A DNA stretch of 64,000 nucleotides from Vibrio sp. RE86 (GTDB lineage Bacteria; Pseudomonadota; Gammaproteobacteria; Enterobacterales; Vibrionaceae), in NCBI RefSeq assembly GCF_013114545.1, contig NZ_VTXI01000019.1, positions 23,308 through 87,307 of the forward strand, written 5' to 3'. Numbering within the stretch: the first letter of the stretch is position 1; each line of letters opens with the position of its first letter. The translations under genes and the position numbers were made by a program. The notes under the pieces were generated by a model. The model was not told the DNA's origin. It saw nothing but the letters and a program-made list of their open reading frames with translations, and made no database searches. Below are positions 41,214 through 50,589 of the stretch, in pieces.

Positions 41214-42722
41214 ATGAACAATTCACTTATTCATCGCCTCAAACGGCCGCTTGCGGCCGTTTTTGTTGGCGCATCCACCACTCTTGCTTTCGCTCCTTAC
41301 GAGCTTTGGCCTCTGGCATTTATCAGCCCTGCGCTCCTGTTGCTACTTATCCACCGTCAAACGGCTAAACAGGCGCTTTGGACAGGCTACGCATGGGGCA
41401 TAGGTCAGTTTGCAACAGGAATCAGTTGGGTACACGTTAGTATCGATAACTTTGGCGGTATGCCCAAAATCGCTAGCGTATTCTTGATGACATTACTTGT
41501 CGGCTATTTAGCCGTTTACTCTGCACTTTTTAGCTGGAGTTTGAACCGATTCTTCCCTCAATCTAACCGCACTCGTTTCTTCTTAGCTGCTCCCGCCCTT
41601 TGGCTTATTTTCGATTGGCTACGCGGCTGGGTAATGACCGGGTTTCCTTGGCTTTGGCTTGGGTATAGTCAAATTGAAAGTCCTCTCGCAAATTTTGCAC
41701 CAATCGGCGGGGTCGAGCTATTAACTCTATTGGTGGTAACCTCAGCGGCAGCGATAGCTTACGCTTGCTTGCATAAGCAATGGCTGCACTTTCTAATCCC
41801 TGGCGTCATTCTATCGGCGGGTTTTGGTTTGCACTCTTCTCAATGGGTGACACCCAATCTTAATGACGTAACCAAAGTCGCTCTTATCCAAGGTAATATC
41901 GCCCAAGAACTCAAATGGCAGCCAAGTCAACGCTGGCCGACCATTATGAAATACACAGATCTTACCCGTGAAAACTGGGATGCCGATATTATCATTTGGC
42001 CTGAAGCCGCAATTCCTGCTTTTGAGTATGAGATCTCTTCATTCCTGCGTAATCTCGATTCTGCAGCACGCATGAATAACAGCGCGGTAATCACTGGCAT
42101 CGTAAACCAAGGCGAAGATAAAAAGTTCTACAATAGCATTTTAACGCTTGGTCAAACCGCGAACGGCGATTACAGCTATGACATGAACTTACGCTATCAC
42201 AAACACCATCTATTGCCGTTTGGTGAATTTGTCCCGTTTGAAAATATCTTAAGGCCGATTGCACCTTTCTTTAACTTGCCGATGTCATCGTTCAGTCGTG
42301 GGGACTTTATTCAACCCAATATCGATGCGAACAATAAACAGATGGCACCAGCGCTCTGCTATGAAATCATCTTCAACGAGCAGCTCAGACAGAATGTAAA
42401 TGATGAGACCGATTACATTCTCACACTCTCCAATGATGCATGGTTTGGCCGCTCGATTGGTCCATTACAACATATGGAAATTGCCCGAATGCGCGCGCTT
42501 GAGTTGGGTAAGCCCGTTATTCGTGCAACCAACAACGGTATTACAGCGGTCACAGATCATTTAGGTCATATCAGAGCTGAAGTACCGCAATTCGAAACGG
42601 CCGTTTTAAGAGCAGAGATCACAGCGACAGTCGGTTCTACACCGTACAGAAACATCGGCACATGGCCTCTCTACATCTGGGTAGTGTTAAGTTTGATGAT
42701 AGGTTGGAAATTAAGAGACTAG
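41214..42722 (+). CDS. lnt: Apolipoprotein N-acyltransferase
   Basis: Adds the third acyl chain to lipoproteins in the inner membrane. It has 502 residues, with about six N-terminal membrane helices (to about 200) and a periplasmic nitrilase-like domain. The Glu-Lys-Cys triad appears in WPEAAIPAF, in the YHKHHLLPFGE region and in PALCYEIIF. Codons 10-17 encode KRPLAAVF with a DNA sequence that forms a perfect terminator-like hairpin (reported separately). A clear terminator ends the operon at 42733. Confidence 0.96.
   Translation: MNNSLIHRLKRPLAAVFVGASTTLAFAPYELWPLAFISPALLLLLIHRQTAKQALWTGYAWGIGQFATGISWVHVSIDNFGGMPKIASVFLMTLLVGYLAVYSALFSWSLNRFFPQSNRTRFFLAAPALWLIFDWLRGWVMTGFPWLWLGYSQIESPLANFAPIGGVELLTLLVVTSAAAIAYACLHKQWLHFLIPGVILSAGFGLHSSQWVTPNLNDVTKVALIQGNIAQELKWQPSQRWPTIMKYTDLTRENWDADIIIWPEAAIPAFEYEISSFLRNLDSAARMNNSAVITGIVNQGEDKKFYNSILTLGQTANGDYSYDMNLRYHKHHLLPFGEFVPFENILRPIAPFFNLPMSSFSRGDFIQPNIDANNKQMAPALCYEIIFNEQLRQNVNDETDYILTLSNDAWFGRSIGPLQHMEIARMRALELGKPVIRATNNGITAVTDHLGHIRAEVPQFETAVLRAEITATVGSTPYRNIGTWPLYIWVVLSLMIGWKLRD
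41241..41264 (+). promoter_or_regulatory. Terminator-like hairpin inside the first codons of lnt
   Basis: AAACGGCCGC (41241-41250), TT, GCGGCCGTTT (41253-41262), then further T residues. The 10-bp perfect GC-rich stem lies 28-49 bases after the lnt ATG, within coding sequence. In the mRNA it would look like an intrinsic terminator unless ribosomes cover it, so it could couple lnt transcription to its translation. Confidence 0.6.
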
Positions 42723-42732
42723 AGAAAGACTG

Positions 42733-42762
42733 GGGTTGATGTGAAGGCATCAACCCTTTTTT
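42733..42762 (+). terminator. lnt operon terminator
   Basis: GGGTTGATG (42733-42741) / CATCAACCC (42748-42756) followed by TTTTTT, between lnt and the convergent ybeL. Confidence 0.9.
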
Positions 42763-42797
42763 GTTATCACCGTCGTCACTCTATGGAATGACGTTGG

Positions 42798-43268
42798 CTA
42801 AGGCTTCAATGGCTGACGACTAAACCCTTTACAGCCACACTTAGTGCATGGAATGATAATCGTTGGATGGTTGTACTGAGTCTTGTGCCCACAGTCATCA
42901 CAAACCAAATGACCAAGGCCAATCACCTCTCCTGCCTGATACAAGCCTTGATGCTCCAGATCTTGGAAAAGTTCAACCCACTCAACCTTGGTTCGATCAG
43001 TGATATCAAGCAATCCTTGCCAAATAGAATCAGCAATCATTAAGTAAAATGGACCACTTTTAGAATCTTCGTAATTGTCAGCAAACTCTTTCAAATCTGA
43101 CTTTACGTAGGCGGATACAAGCGCCATTTCATCCTTGGTGAGATCATTGGCGGCTCGTGCAACTTTTCCTGACGATTCTATAACGTGGTTCACTTCATCT
43201 GGGCTATGTTTGAGCGTCTCTACCACGTCATCGAGCATCTCTTCATAACTGGCTTTACGTTTTGGCAT
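42798..43268 (-). CDS. ybeL: Zinc-ribbon protein YbeL (DUF1451)
   Basis: A 156-residue cytoplasmic protein of unknown function. The helical, acidic N-terminal part has MLDDVVETLKH and ELFQDLEHQGLYQAGEV; the C-terminal zinc ribbon has CDDCGH and CTKCGCKGF. ATG 43268 is chosen because GAGGAGGTG lies five bases upstream; an in-frame ATG five codons earlier is less likely. It is divergent from leuS, as in E. coli. Confidence 0.88.
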   Translation of the reverse strand: MPKRKASYEEMLDDVVETLKHSPDEVNHVIESSGKVARAANDLTKDEMALVSAYVKSDLKEFADNYEDSKSGPFYLMIADSIWQGLLDITDRTKVEWVELFQDLEHQGLYQAGEVIGLGHLVCDDCGHKTQYNHPTIIIPCTKCGCKGFSRQPLKP

Positions 43269-43425
43269 AGCGCACCTCCTCAAGATTCCAATCCATGTGT
43301 TCCCCTAAATACAAGTATGACGGGGATAGCTATTGTTGTACCTCGTTCCTTTAGGTATTCTATGACGATCTATTTAAGTCTGTTCTAACCGAACTCACAA
43401 ATTCCAAGATAACCGGACATCATCG

Positions 43426-45999
43426 ATGCAAGAACAATACAACCCGCAAGATATTGAACAGAAAGTTCAACAGCATTGGGACAACAACAAGACCTTTGTT
43501 GTAAGTGAAGACCCAAACAAAGAAAAATTCTACTGTCTATCAATGTTCCCTTACCCAAGCGGCCGACTGCATATGGGTCACGTGCGTAACTACACAATCG
43601 GTGATGTGGTATCTCGTTTCCAACGTCTGCAAGGCAAAAACGTAATGCAACCAATCGGTTGGGATGCATTCGGCCTTCCAGCAGAAAACGCAGCGGTTAA
43701 GAACAACACAGCTCCTGCACCATGGACTTACGAAAACATCGAGTACATGAAGAACCAACTTAAGCTTCTAGGCTTTGGTTACGACTGGAACCGTGAATTC
43801 GCAACATGTACGCCTGAGTACTACCGTTGGGAACAAGAGTTCTTCACTAAGCTTTACAACAAAGGCCTAGTTTACAAGAAGACTTCATCAGTTAACTGGT
43901 GTCCAAACGACCAAACAGTACTTGCTAACGAGCAGGTAGAAGATGGCTGCTGCTGGCGTTGTGACACGCCTGTAGAGCAAAAAGAGATCCCACAGTGGTT
44001 CATCAAGATCACTGAATACGCTCAAGAGCTACTAGACGATCTAGATAACCTAGACGGTTGGCCTGAAATGGTTAAGACCATGCAGCGCAACTGGATCGGT
44101 CGCTCTGAAGGTGTAGAACTGAAGTTCGAGGTGAAAGGTCCACAAGACCTAGAAGTTTACACAACACGTCCAGACACACTAATGGGTGTGACTTACGTGG
44201 GTATCGCAGCAGGTCACCCTCTAGCAGCAGTGGCAGCTGAGAACAACCCTGAGCTTGCAGCCTTCATCGAAGAGTGTAAGAACAACAAAGTAGCGGAAGC
44301 TGAGCTTGCGACAATGGAGAAGAAAGGTATGGCAACTGGCCTTACTGCTATTCACCCATTGAACGGTCGTGAAGTTCCAGTTTACGTGGCTAACTTCGTA
44401 CTGATGGACTACGGTACAGGCGCTGTAATGGCAGTACCTGCACACGACCAACGTGACTACGAGTTTGCGACTAAGTACGGTCTAGACATTATCCCAGTGA
44501 TCAAGCCTGCTGATGACAGCGAGCTAAACATCGCAGAAGAAGCGTACACAGAGAAAGGTGTATTGTTTGATTCAGGTGAGTTCGACGGCCTTGAATTCCA
44601 AGCGGCATTCGATGCAATCGCAGCGAAGCTAGAAGCAGAAGGCAAAGGCACTAAGACAGTAAACTTCCGTCTACGTGACTGGGGTGTATCTCGTCAACGT
44701 TACTGGGGCGCTCCAATCCCAATGGTAACCACTGAAGATGGTGAAGTTCACCCAGTACCAGCTGACCAACTACCAGTTATTCTTCCAGAAGACGTGGTAA
44801 TGGACGGCGTAACTAGCCCAATCAAAGCTGACAAAGAGTGGGCGAAGACAACATTCAACGGCGAACCAGCTCTACGTGAGACTGACACGTTCGATACGTT
44901 CATGGAATCTTCTTGGTACTACGCACGTTACTGTTCACCACAAGCTGATGACATCCTAGATCCAGAAAAAGCAAACTACTGGCTACCAGTAGACCAGTAC
45001 ATTGGTGGTATCGAGCACGCTTGTATGCACCTACTGTACTCACGCTTCTTCCACAAGCTTCTACGTGACGCAGGTTACGTAACGTCTGACGAACCGTTCA
45101 AGCAATTACTGTGTCAAGGTATGGTCCTAGCGGATGCGTTCTACCACGAGAACGACAAAGGCGGTAAAGAGTGGGTTGCACCAACTGACGTTGCTGTAGA
45201 GCGCGACGGTAAAGGCCGCATCACTTCTGCAAAAGACAACGAAGGCCGTGACGTAACACACTCAGGCATGATCAAAATGTCTAAGTCGAAGAACAACGGT
45301 ATCGACCCACAAGAGATGGTAGACAAGTACGGCGCTGACACAGTACGTCTATTTATGATGTTTGCATCACCTGCAGACATGACACTTGAGTGGCAAGAGT
45401 CTGGCGTTGAGGGTGCTAACCGCTTCCTGAAACGTGTTTGGAAACTAGTAAACGAGCACGCATCGAAAGGCGCAGCAGAAGCGGTTGATGCATCTGCACT
45501 GTCTAGCGACCAGAAAGCACTTCGTCGTGACGTTCACAAGACTATCGCGAAAGTGACTGACGATATCGCTCGTCGTCAAACGTTCAACACAGCAATCGCA
45601 GCTATCATGGAACTAATGAACAAGCTAGCGAAGGCGCCTCAAGAATCAGCGCAAGATCGTGCGATCCTTGATGAAGCACTAAAAGCGGTTGTTGCGATGC
45701 TTTACCCAATCACTCCGCACATCTCTTACGAAATGTGGGCAGGTCTTGGCGAAACTGACATCGACAATGCTGCATGGCCAACGTTTGATGAAAAAGCGCT
45801 AGTTGAAGACGAGAAGCTAATCATCGTTCAAGTTAACGGTAAGCTACGTGCGAAGCTGACTGTACCTGCTGACATCTCTAAAGAAGAGATCGAAAAGATC
45901 GGTCTAAACGATGAGAACGTTACTAAGTTCACAGAAGGTAAAACGGTACGCAAGGTTATCTACGTACCAGGTAAACTTCTGAACATTGTGGCAAACTAA
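43426..45999 (+). CDS. leuS: Leucyl-tRNA synthetase
   Basis: Charges tRNA-Leu. It has 857 residues, the bacterial length. Class I motifs: PYPSGRLHMGHVRNY (HIGH type, about 42-56) and KMSKSKN (about 620). The CP1 editing domain lies between, with TTRPDTLMG and GTGAVMAVPAHD (the editing aspartate region). A zinc-type CPND...CWRC segment occurs near 155-180. It begins the long leuS-lptE-holA... cluster, but a terminator-like hairpin follows it. Codon bias is strong. Confidence 0.98.
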   Translation: MQEQYNPQDIEQKVQQHWDNNKTFVVSEDPNKEKFYCLSMFPYPSGRLHMGHVRNYTIGDVVSRFQRLQGKNVMQPIGWDAFGLPAENAAVKNNTAPAPWTYENIEYMKNQLKLLGFGYDWNREFATCTPEYYRWEQEFFTKLYNKGLVYKKTSSVNWCPNDQTVLANEQVEDGCCWRCDTPVEQKEIPQWFIKITEYAQELLDDLDNLDGWPEMVKTMQRNWIGRSEGVELKFEVKGPQDLEVYTTRPDTLMGVTYVGIAAGHPLAAVAAENNPELAAFIEECKNNKVAEAELATMEKKGMATGLTAIHPLNGREVPVYVANFVLMDYGTGAVMAVPAHDQRDYEFATKYGLDIIPVIKPADDSELNIAEEAYTEKGVLFDSGEFDGLEFQAAFDAIAAKLEAEGKGTKTVNFRLRDWGVSRQRYWGAPIPMVTTEDGEVHPVPADQLPVILPEDVVMDGVTSPIKADKEWAKTTFNGEPALRETDTFDTFMESSWYYARYCSPQADDILDPEKANYWLPVDQYIGGIEHACMHLLYSRFFHKLLRDAGYVTSDEPFKQLLCQGMVLADAFYHENDKGGKEWVAPTDVAVERDGKGRITSAKDNEGRDVTHSGMIKMSKSKNNGIDPQEMVDKYGADTVRLFMMFASPADMTLEWQESGVEGANRFLKRVWKLVNEHASKGAAEAVDASALSSDQKALRRDVHKTIAKVTDDIARRQTFNTAIAAIMELMNKLAKAPQESAQDRAILDEALKAVVAMLYPITPHISYEMWAGLGETDIDNAAWPTFDEKALVEDEKLIIVQVNGKLRAKLTVPADISKEEIEKIGLNDENVTKFTEGKTVRKVIYVPGKLLNIVAN

Positions 46000-46036
46000 C
46001 AAAGTGCCGCGAACTAATCGTTTTTAAGTAAGTCAT

Positions 46037-46084
46037 AAGCAGGGTATCTCTTTTCTCTAGAGGAAAGCATTGCCCTGCTTTATT
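46037..46084 (+). terminator. leuS terminator
   Basis: AAGCAGGG (46037-46044) pairs with CCCTGCTT (46073-46080) around an internal TTTCTCTAGAGGAAA dyad, then TATTTAT. Confidence 0.65.
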
Positions 46085-46161
46085 TATCTTAAGGTTTTAG
46101 CCTCACATATGAGCCATAGAATCATAAGATAAGTATTCCAATAATCGAGAGCCCTATAAAA

Positions 46162-46812
46162 ATGTTTCGTAGTGCATCACGCCTGATTTCCAAGTCGTCA
46201 ATCAAGCTTACTAGTGTTGTTTTAATGGCAAGCCTTCTTTCTGCTTGTGGTTTCCATCTTCGTGGTGATTACTCTGTCCCTGAAGAGCTAGAAACCATGT
46301 CTCTTACCAGTTACGACCAATACAGCACCTTCACACGCATGATGAAAGGTCAGCTTCGCATGAGTGAGATTGAAGTCGTTCCACCGGCAGCAAACGTTCC
46401 TAACTTGCACCTAGTGAGTGAAGGTGTTGGCGAGCGTACACTTTCTCTTTATCAAAATACTCGTGCGGCAGAGAAGGAACTTACCTTCCGAGCGTCTTAC
46501 CGCGTAACGATTCCAGAGTTAGGCTCTAAAACATTCTCTACTAGCGTAACGCGCAGTTACCTAGATAACCCTCTGACGGCACTCGCAAAGTCGGTTGAAC
46601 GTGACATGATCGAAGATGAAATGCGTAAATTGGCAGCGTCACAGATCATTCGCCAAATGGCTCGTCTAAAAGCAGACATTGAAGCTAATGAGCTAGCAGA
46701 AGCCGAGGCCGAAGTTCAGCTGAGCGAAGAAGAAGAACAATACCGCATTAGAACCTTCTACACAGATGAGTCTCAACCGCAGACTGCAACTGAAGCACCA
46801 GTGAATCAATAA
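46162..46812 (+). CDS. lptE: LPS-assembly lipoprotein LptE
   Basis: Outer membrane lipoprotein that plugs LptD and helps deliver LPS to the cell surface. It has 216 residues with lipobox LLSAC (Cys29), followed by the family's GFHLRGDYSVP. The body has the LptE beta-alpha pattern and conserved ENTRAAEKEL-like segment (NTRAAEKELTFRASY). The C-terminal tail (about 175-216) is long, acidic and Gln/Glu-rich compared with E. coli. It lies between leuS and holA, the conserved position. Confidence 0.93.
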   Translation: MFRSASRLISKSSIKLTSVVLMASLLSACGFHLRGDYSVPEELETMSLTSYDQYSTFTRMMKGQLRMSEIEVVPPAANVPNLHLVSEGVGERTLSLYQNTRAAEKELTFRASYRVTIPELGSKTFSTSVTRSYLDNPLTALAKSVERDMIEDEMRKLAASQIIRQMARLKADIEANELAEAEAEVQLSEEEEQYRIRTFYTDESQPQTATEAPVNQ

Positions 46813-46817
46813 CTGTT

Positions 46818-47831
46818 ATGCGAATTTTCGCCGACCGTTTAGTGGAGCAGCTTACTAAGCAGCTCCACCCTACTTACCTTATTTTTGGTAATGAACCTCT
46901 TCTGATTCAGGAATCTCGCCAAGCCATTCAAAAAGCGTCCTTCGCTCAAGGTTTTGAAGAACGTCATCGCTTTGCCATTGATAACAGCTTTGACTGGAAC
47001 CTCGTCTACGACTGCTGTCAGGCGATGAGTTTATTTTCAGCAAGACAATTGATCGAGCTTGAATTACCTGAATCTGGCGTCAACGCAGCGATCGCTAAAG
47101 AGCTCTTAGCTATCTCAGAGATGCTTCACAGCGATATCATGCTAGTAGTGATTGGCAGCAAGCTCACTAAAGCTCAAGAGAATGCAAAATGGTTCAAATC
47201 TTTGTCTGGCCAAGGCTGCTGGGTTAATTGTCTAACCCCTGATATTCAAAGGTTGCCTCAGTTTGTTCAAGCTCGTTGTCGAACATTGAGCCTAAAACCG
47301 GATCAAGAAGCGGTTCAAATGCTTGCTCAGTGGCATGAAGGTAATTTGTTTGCCTTGACCCAGAGCTTAGAGAAACTTGCCCTACTCTACCCTGATGGCG
47401 TACTTAATTTGGTTCGTCTGGAAGAGTCATTGAGTCGACATAACCACTTTACGGCATTCCACTGGATTGATGCGCTATTGGCAGGTAAAGCCAAACGATC
47501 TCAACGTATCTTGCGCCAACTTGAAGCGGAAGGGACTGAAAGTGTCATTTTGGTACGTACAATCCAAAAAGAGCTTGTTCAGCTGCTGAGTATGGCGAAT
47601 CAATCGAAAACCACATCCATTGGTCAGGTCTTTGAAAGCTACAGAGTTTGGCAGTCCAAACGCCCACTTTATTCTTCAGCATTGCAGCGGCTGACACCCA
47701 ACCGCATTATGGCGCTGCTCCAGTTACTGACTAAAGTAGAATTGATCGCCAAAACACAATACGAGCAGTCTAGCTGGCCACTATTACACCAGTTGAGTAC
47801 CGAGATTTGCCTGCCGCAAGTGAAGCTATAA
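46818..47831 (+). CDS. holA: DNA polymerase III delta subunit
   Basis: Clamp-loader subunit that opens the beta clamp. It has 337 residues; the N-terminal domain has YLIFGNEPLLIQESRQAI (the family opening), AMSLFSARQLIELELP and QGCWVNC. Helical collar domain at the C-terminus. It begins 5 bases after lptE. In E. coli nadD comes next; here only 72 bases separate holA from rsfS. Confidence 0.95.
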   Translation: MRIFADRLVEQLTKQLHPTYLIFGNEPLLIQESRQAIQKASFAQGFEERHRFAIDNSFDWNLVYDCCQAMSLFSARQLIELELPESGVNAAIAKELLAISEMLHSDIMLVVIGSKLTKAQENAKWFKSLSGQGCWVNCLTPDIQRLPQFVQARCRTLSLKPDQEAVQMLAQWHEGNLFALTQSLEKLALLYPDGVLNLVRLEESLSRHNHFTAFHWIDALLAGKAKRSQRILRQLEAEGTESVILVRTIQKELVQLLSMANQSKTTSIGQVFESYRVWQSKRPLYSSALQRLTPNRIMALLQLLTKVELIAKTQYEQSSWPLLHQLSTEICLPQVKL

Positions 47832-47903
47832 AAAGCGTGATATACTTCGCCGCCGCAAAACAGAACAATACGTGGCTTGCCACAAACCAATGAGGACAAC
47901 ACC

Positions 47904-48221
47904 TTGCAACTAGAAGAGTTAAACGACTTCCTGATAGACAAAGCCGACGACATGAAAGCTCAAGACATCAAAACTATTGATGTACAGGGTAAATCAAGCA
48001 TTACAGATTACATGGTTGTGTGCACTGGTACATCTAAGCGTCATGTTGTCTCTATTGCGGAACACGTTGCAAAAGAGTCAAAGCTAGCGGGCATTGAGCC
48101 TCTAGGAGTTGACGGTGAAGATGAAGGCGAATGGGTTGTCGTCGACATGGGTACAACTATCGTACACGTAATGCAGGAAGAGCAGCGCGAGCTTTACCAA
48201 CTCGAAAAACTTTGGGGTTAA
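47904..48221 (+). CDS. rsfS: Ribosome silencing factor RsfS
   Basis: Binds ribosomal protein L14 and blocks subunit joining when nutrients run out. The start is most likely TTG 47904: GAGG lies 8 bases upstream and the product then has 105 residues, as in E. coli. The frame is open to 47877, but that adds a non-conserved leader. Family motifs: DVQGKSSITDYMVVCTGTS, VDGEDEGEWVVVDMG and VHVMQEEQRELYQLEKLW. Confidence 0.93.
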   Translation: MQLEELNDFLIDKADDMKAQDIKTIDVQGKSSITDYMVVCTGTSKRHVVSIAEHVAKESKLAGIEPLGVDGEDEGEWVVVDMGTTIVHVMQEEQRELYQLEKLWG

Positions 48222-48224
48222 GCG

Positions 48225-48695
48225 ATGAAAATACAACTTGTTGCTGTTGGCACTAAGATGCCTAAGTGGGTCGAAGAGGGCTTTAAAGAGTATAAGCGCC
48301 GATTCCCACATGACATGCCACTAGAACTTGTTGAAATTCCAGCCGGAAAACGCGGAAAAAATGCCGATATTGCAAGAATTCTGCAAAAAGAAGGCGAAGC
48401 GATGCTTGCTGCAGTGCCAAAAGGAAGTCGAATTGTTACTCTCGACATCCCTGGCAAAAAGTGGGACACCCCTCAACTTGCAGAGCAGTTGGAAAGTTGG
48501 AAGCTAGACGGTCGAGATGTGTCTATTTTGATCGGTGGCCCTGAAGGGTTAGCTCCAGCATGTAAAGCGGCGGCGGATCAAAGTTGGTCATTGTCAGCCC
48601 TGACGTTACCTCACCCTCTGGTACGCATTGTTATGGCTGAAAGTTTATACCGAGCGTGGAGCATTACTGCTAACCACCCATACCATCGAGAATAA
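48225..48695 (+). CDS. rlmH: 23S rRNA pseudouridine-1915 N3-methyltransferase
   Basis: SPOUT-class methyltransferase acting on helix 69 of 23S rRNA. It has 156 residues, with KIQLVAVGTKMPKWV at the start, the SAM knot ILIGGPEGLAPACK, and the terminal SLYRAWSITANHPYHRE. Three bases after rsfS, so translationally linked. Confidence 0.97.
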   Translation: MKIQLVAVGTKMPKWVEEGFKEYKRRFPHDMPLELVEIPAGKRGKNADIARILQKEGEAMLAAVPKGSRIVTLDIPGKKWDTPQLAEQLESWKLDGRDVSILIGGPEGLAPACKAAADQSWSLSALTLPHPLVRIVMAESLYRAWSITANHPYHRE

Positions 48696-48701
48696 CCGTA
48701 A

Positions 48702-50588
48702 ATGTTACGAAAGCGTACCCAGATAAGGGATTACCAGGAAGAAGCGCGACTTTTTAAAAGCCGCGCTATTGTCGCTTTCATTGGTATTGTGGCAATGATG
48801 GGAGTGCTCGTCACCAACCTCTACAATATCCAAGTTAATCAATTCCAAGATTACAAAACGCGCTCGAATGACAACCGAATCAAGGTCGTACCTATTGCCC
48901 CTAACCGAGGTTTAATTTACGACAGAAACGGAAAACTGCTCGCGGAAAACCGCCCAGTATTTAGCCTCGAGATCACGCCTGAAAAGATCAAAGACATGGA
49001 TGATACTATCCAACGTCTTCAACAGATTTTGACCATAACACCAGAACAGGTGGAACGCTTTTCGCGTGAACGCAAGCAAACACGCCGCTTTAAGTCGGTC
49101 CCTATTTTGACTCAGTTAACACCTGAGCAAACCGCTAAGTTTTCGGTCAATCAACACAACTTTCCTGGCGTTTCAATTAATGCCGCCTTAAAACGTCATT
49201 ACCCTTATGGCGAAGTATTGACTCACGTCATTGGCTATGTCTCACGCATTAATGACCGTGATATGCAACGATTAGTACGTGAAGAGAAAGACGCTAACTA
49301 TCAAGCGACCCGTGACATCGGTAAGTTAGGTATCGAGCGATTCTACGAAGATATGCTGCATGGTACGGCGGGTTACCAGGAAGTTGAAGTGAATAGCCGC
49401 GGCCGAGTGATTCGAACGCTTAAATACGTACCTCCCGTTCCTGGCAAAGACATCGTTTTAAACCTCGACATCGATCTTCAGATGTACATTCACGAGTTGC
49501 TCGCGGACCGTCGTGGTAGTGCTGTAGTACTCGATCCAAAAGACAATGGCGTGTTAGCGATGGTTTCAAGCCCAAGCTATGATCCCAATGCCTTTGTGCA
49601 TGGTATTTCGAGCAAAGCGTATAGCGCCCTACTAAACGACAAAAACCGACCGCTGGTTAACCGTGCCACATTAGGTATTTATCCACCAGCGTCAACTATC
49701 AAGCCATTCATGGCGGTTGCAGCGCTCCAAGAAGGCGTCATCACACCTTATACAACCCGAAATGACCCTGGATACTGGAAAATACCAAACTCTAAAACTC
49801 GCCCGTTTCGCGACTGGTTAGCGTGGGGACACGGCGAGGTTGATATTGTTAAGTCCATTGAAGAGTCGGTGGATACCTTCTTCTATCAAGTAGCTTATGA
49901 CATGGGTATCGACCGTATTTCTCGTTGGATGATGATGTTCGGTTTTGGTGATTATACCGGTATAGATATTCACGAAGAAAGTAAGGCCAACATGCCCACC
50001 CGTGAATGGAAAATGGCGCGTCACCGTGTACCTTGGTATCAAGGGGATACGATCCCTGTCGGTATAGGCCAAGGTTACTGGACTGCAACACCAATGCAGA
50101 TCGCAAAAGCAACCTCAGTTTTGGTTAACCGAGGTCAGCGTGTCGCACCTCACTTGCTAAGAGCAACCATCGTCAATGGACAGAAGTTTGAAAAACATGA
50201 GTTATCAGGCTTAGAAAGCTATACCTACCCTCCTGTTGAAGGGGTTAAAGATAAATATTGGGATCTCGCCATCGAAGGTATGCGCCTAGTAAACCATGGT
50301 AAGAAAGGCACAGCCCGTCGATCATTTACCAAAATGGATTACATGACCGCTGGTAAATCGGGAACCGCACAAGTCTTCGGCCTTGGTGAAGATGAAAAAT
50401 ACAATGCTGATGAAATTGCTGAACACCTACGTGACCATGCATTATTTACCGGCTTCGCTCCAATTGACGATCCGGAATTGATCGTAACTATCGTATTAGA
50501 GAACGCAGGTGGCGGTTCTTCACAAGGAGGCCCTGTAGTGAGAAGAATATTTGACCACGTTGTGTTAGATAATCAAGAGGCGAAATAA
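48702..50588 (+). CDS. mrdA: Penicillin-binding protein 2
   Basis: Transpeptidase of the rod-elongation complex. It has 628 residues: a short cytoplasmic tail, a membrane helix (about 25-45), a pedestal domain (VAPNRGLIYDRNG-type start of the dimerisation region), and the transpeptidase domain with the catalytic serine in PPASTIKPF, an SxN motif near EESVDTFFY and KSGTAQ. Partner of RodA, encoded 1 base downstream. Confidence 0.97.
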   Translation: MLRKRTQIRDYQEEARLFKSRAIVAFIGIVAMMGVLVTNLYNIQVNQFQDYKTRSNDNRIKVVPIAPNRGLIYDRNGKLLAENRPVFSLEITPEKIKDMDDTIQRLQQILTITPEQVERFSRERKQTRRFKSVPILTQLTPEQTAKFSVNQHNFPGVSINAALKRHYPYGEVLTHVIGYVSRINDRDMQRLVREEKDANYQATRDIGKLGIERFYEDMLHGTAGYQEVEVNSRGRVIRTLKYVPPVPGKDIVLNLDIDLQMYIHELLADRRGSAVVLDPKDNGVLAMVSSPSYDPNAFVHGISSKAYSALLNDKNRPLVNRATLGIYPPASTIKPFMAVAALQEGVITPYTTRNDPGYWKIPNSKTRPFRDWLAWGHGEVDIVKSIEESVDTFFYQVAYDMGIDRISRWMMMFGFGDYTGIDIHEESKANMPTREWKMARHRVPWYQGDTIPVGIGQGYWTATPMQIAKATSVLVNRGQRVAPHLLRATIVNGQKFEKHELSGLESYTYPPVEGVKDKYWDLAIEGMRLVNHGKKGTARRSFTKMDYMTAGKSGTAQVFGLGEDEKYNADEIAEHLRDHALFTGFAPIDDPELIVTIVLENAGGGSSQGGPVVRRIFDHVVLDNQEAK

Positions 50589-50589
50589 T

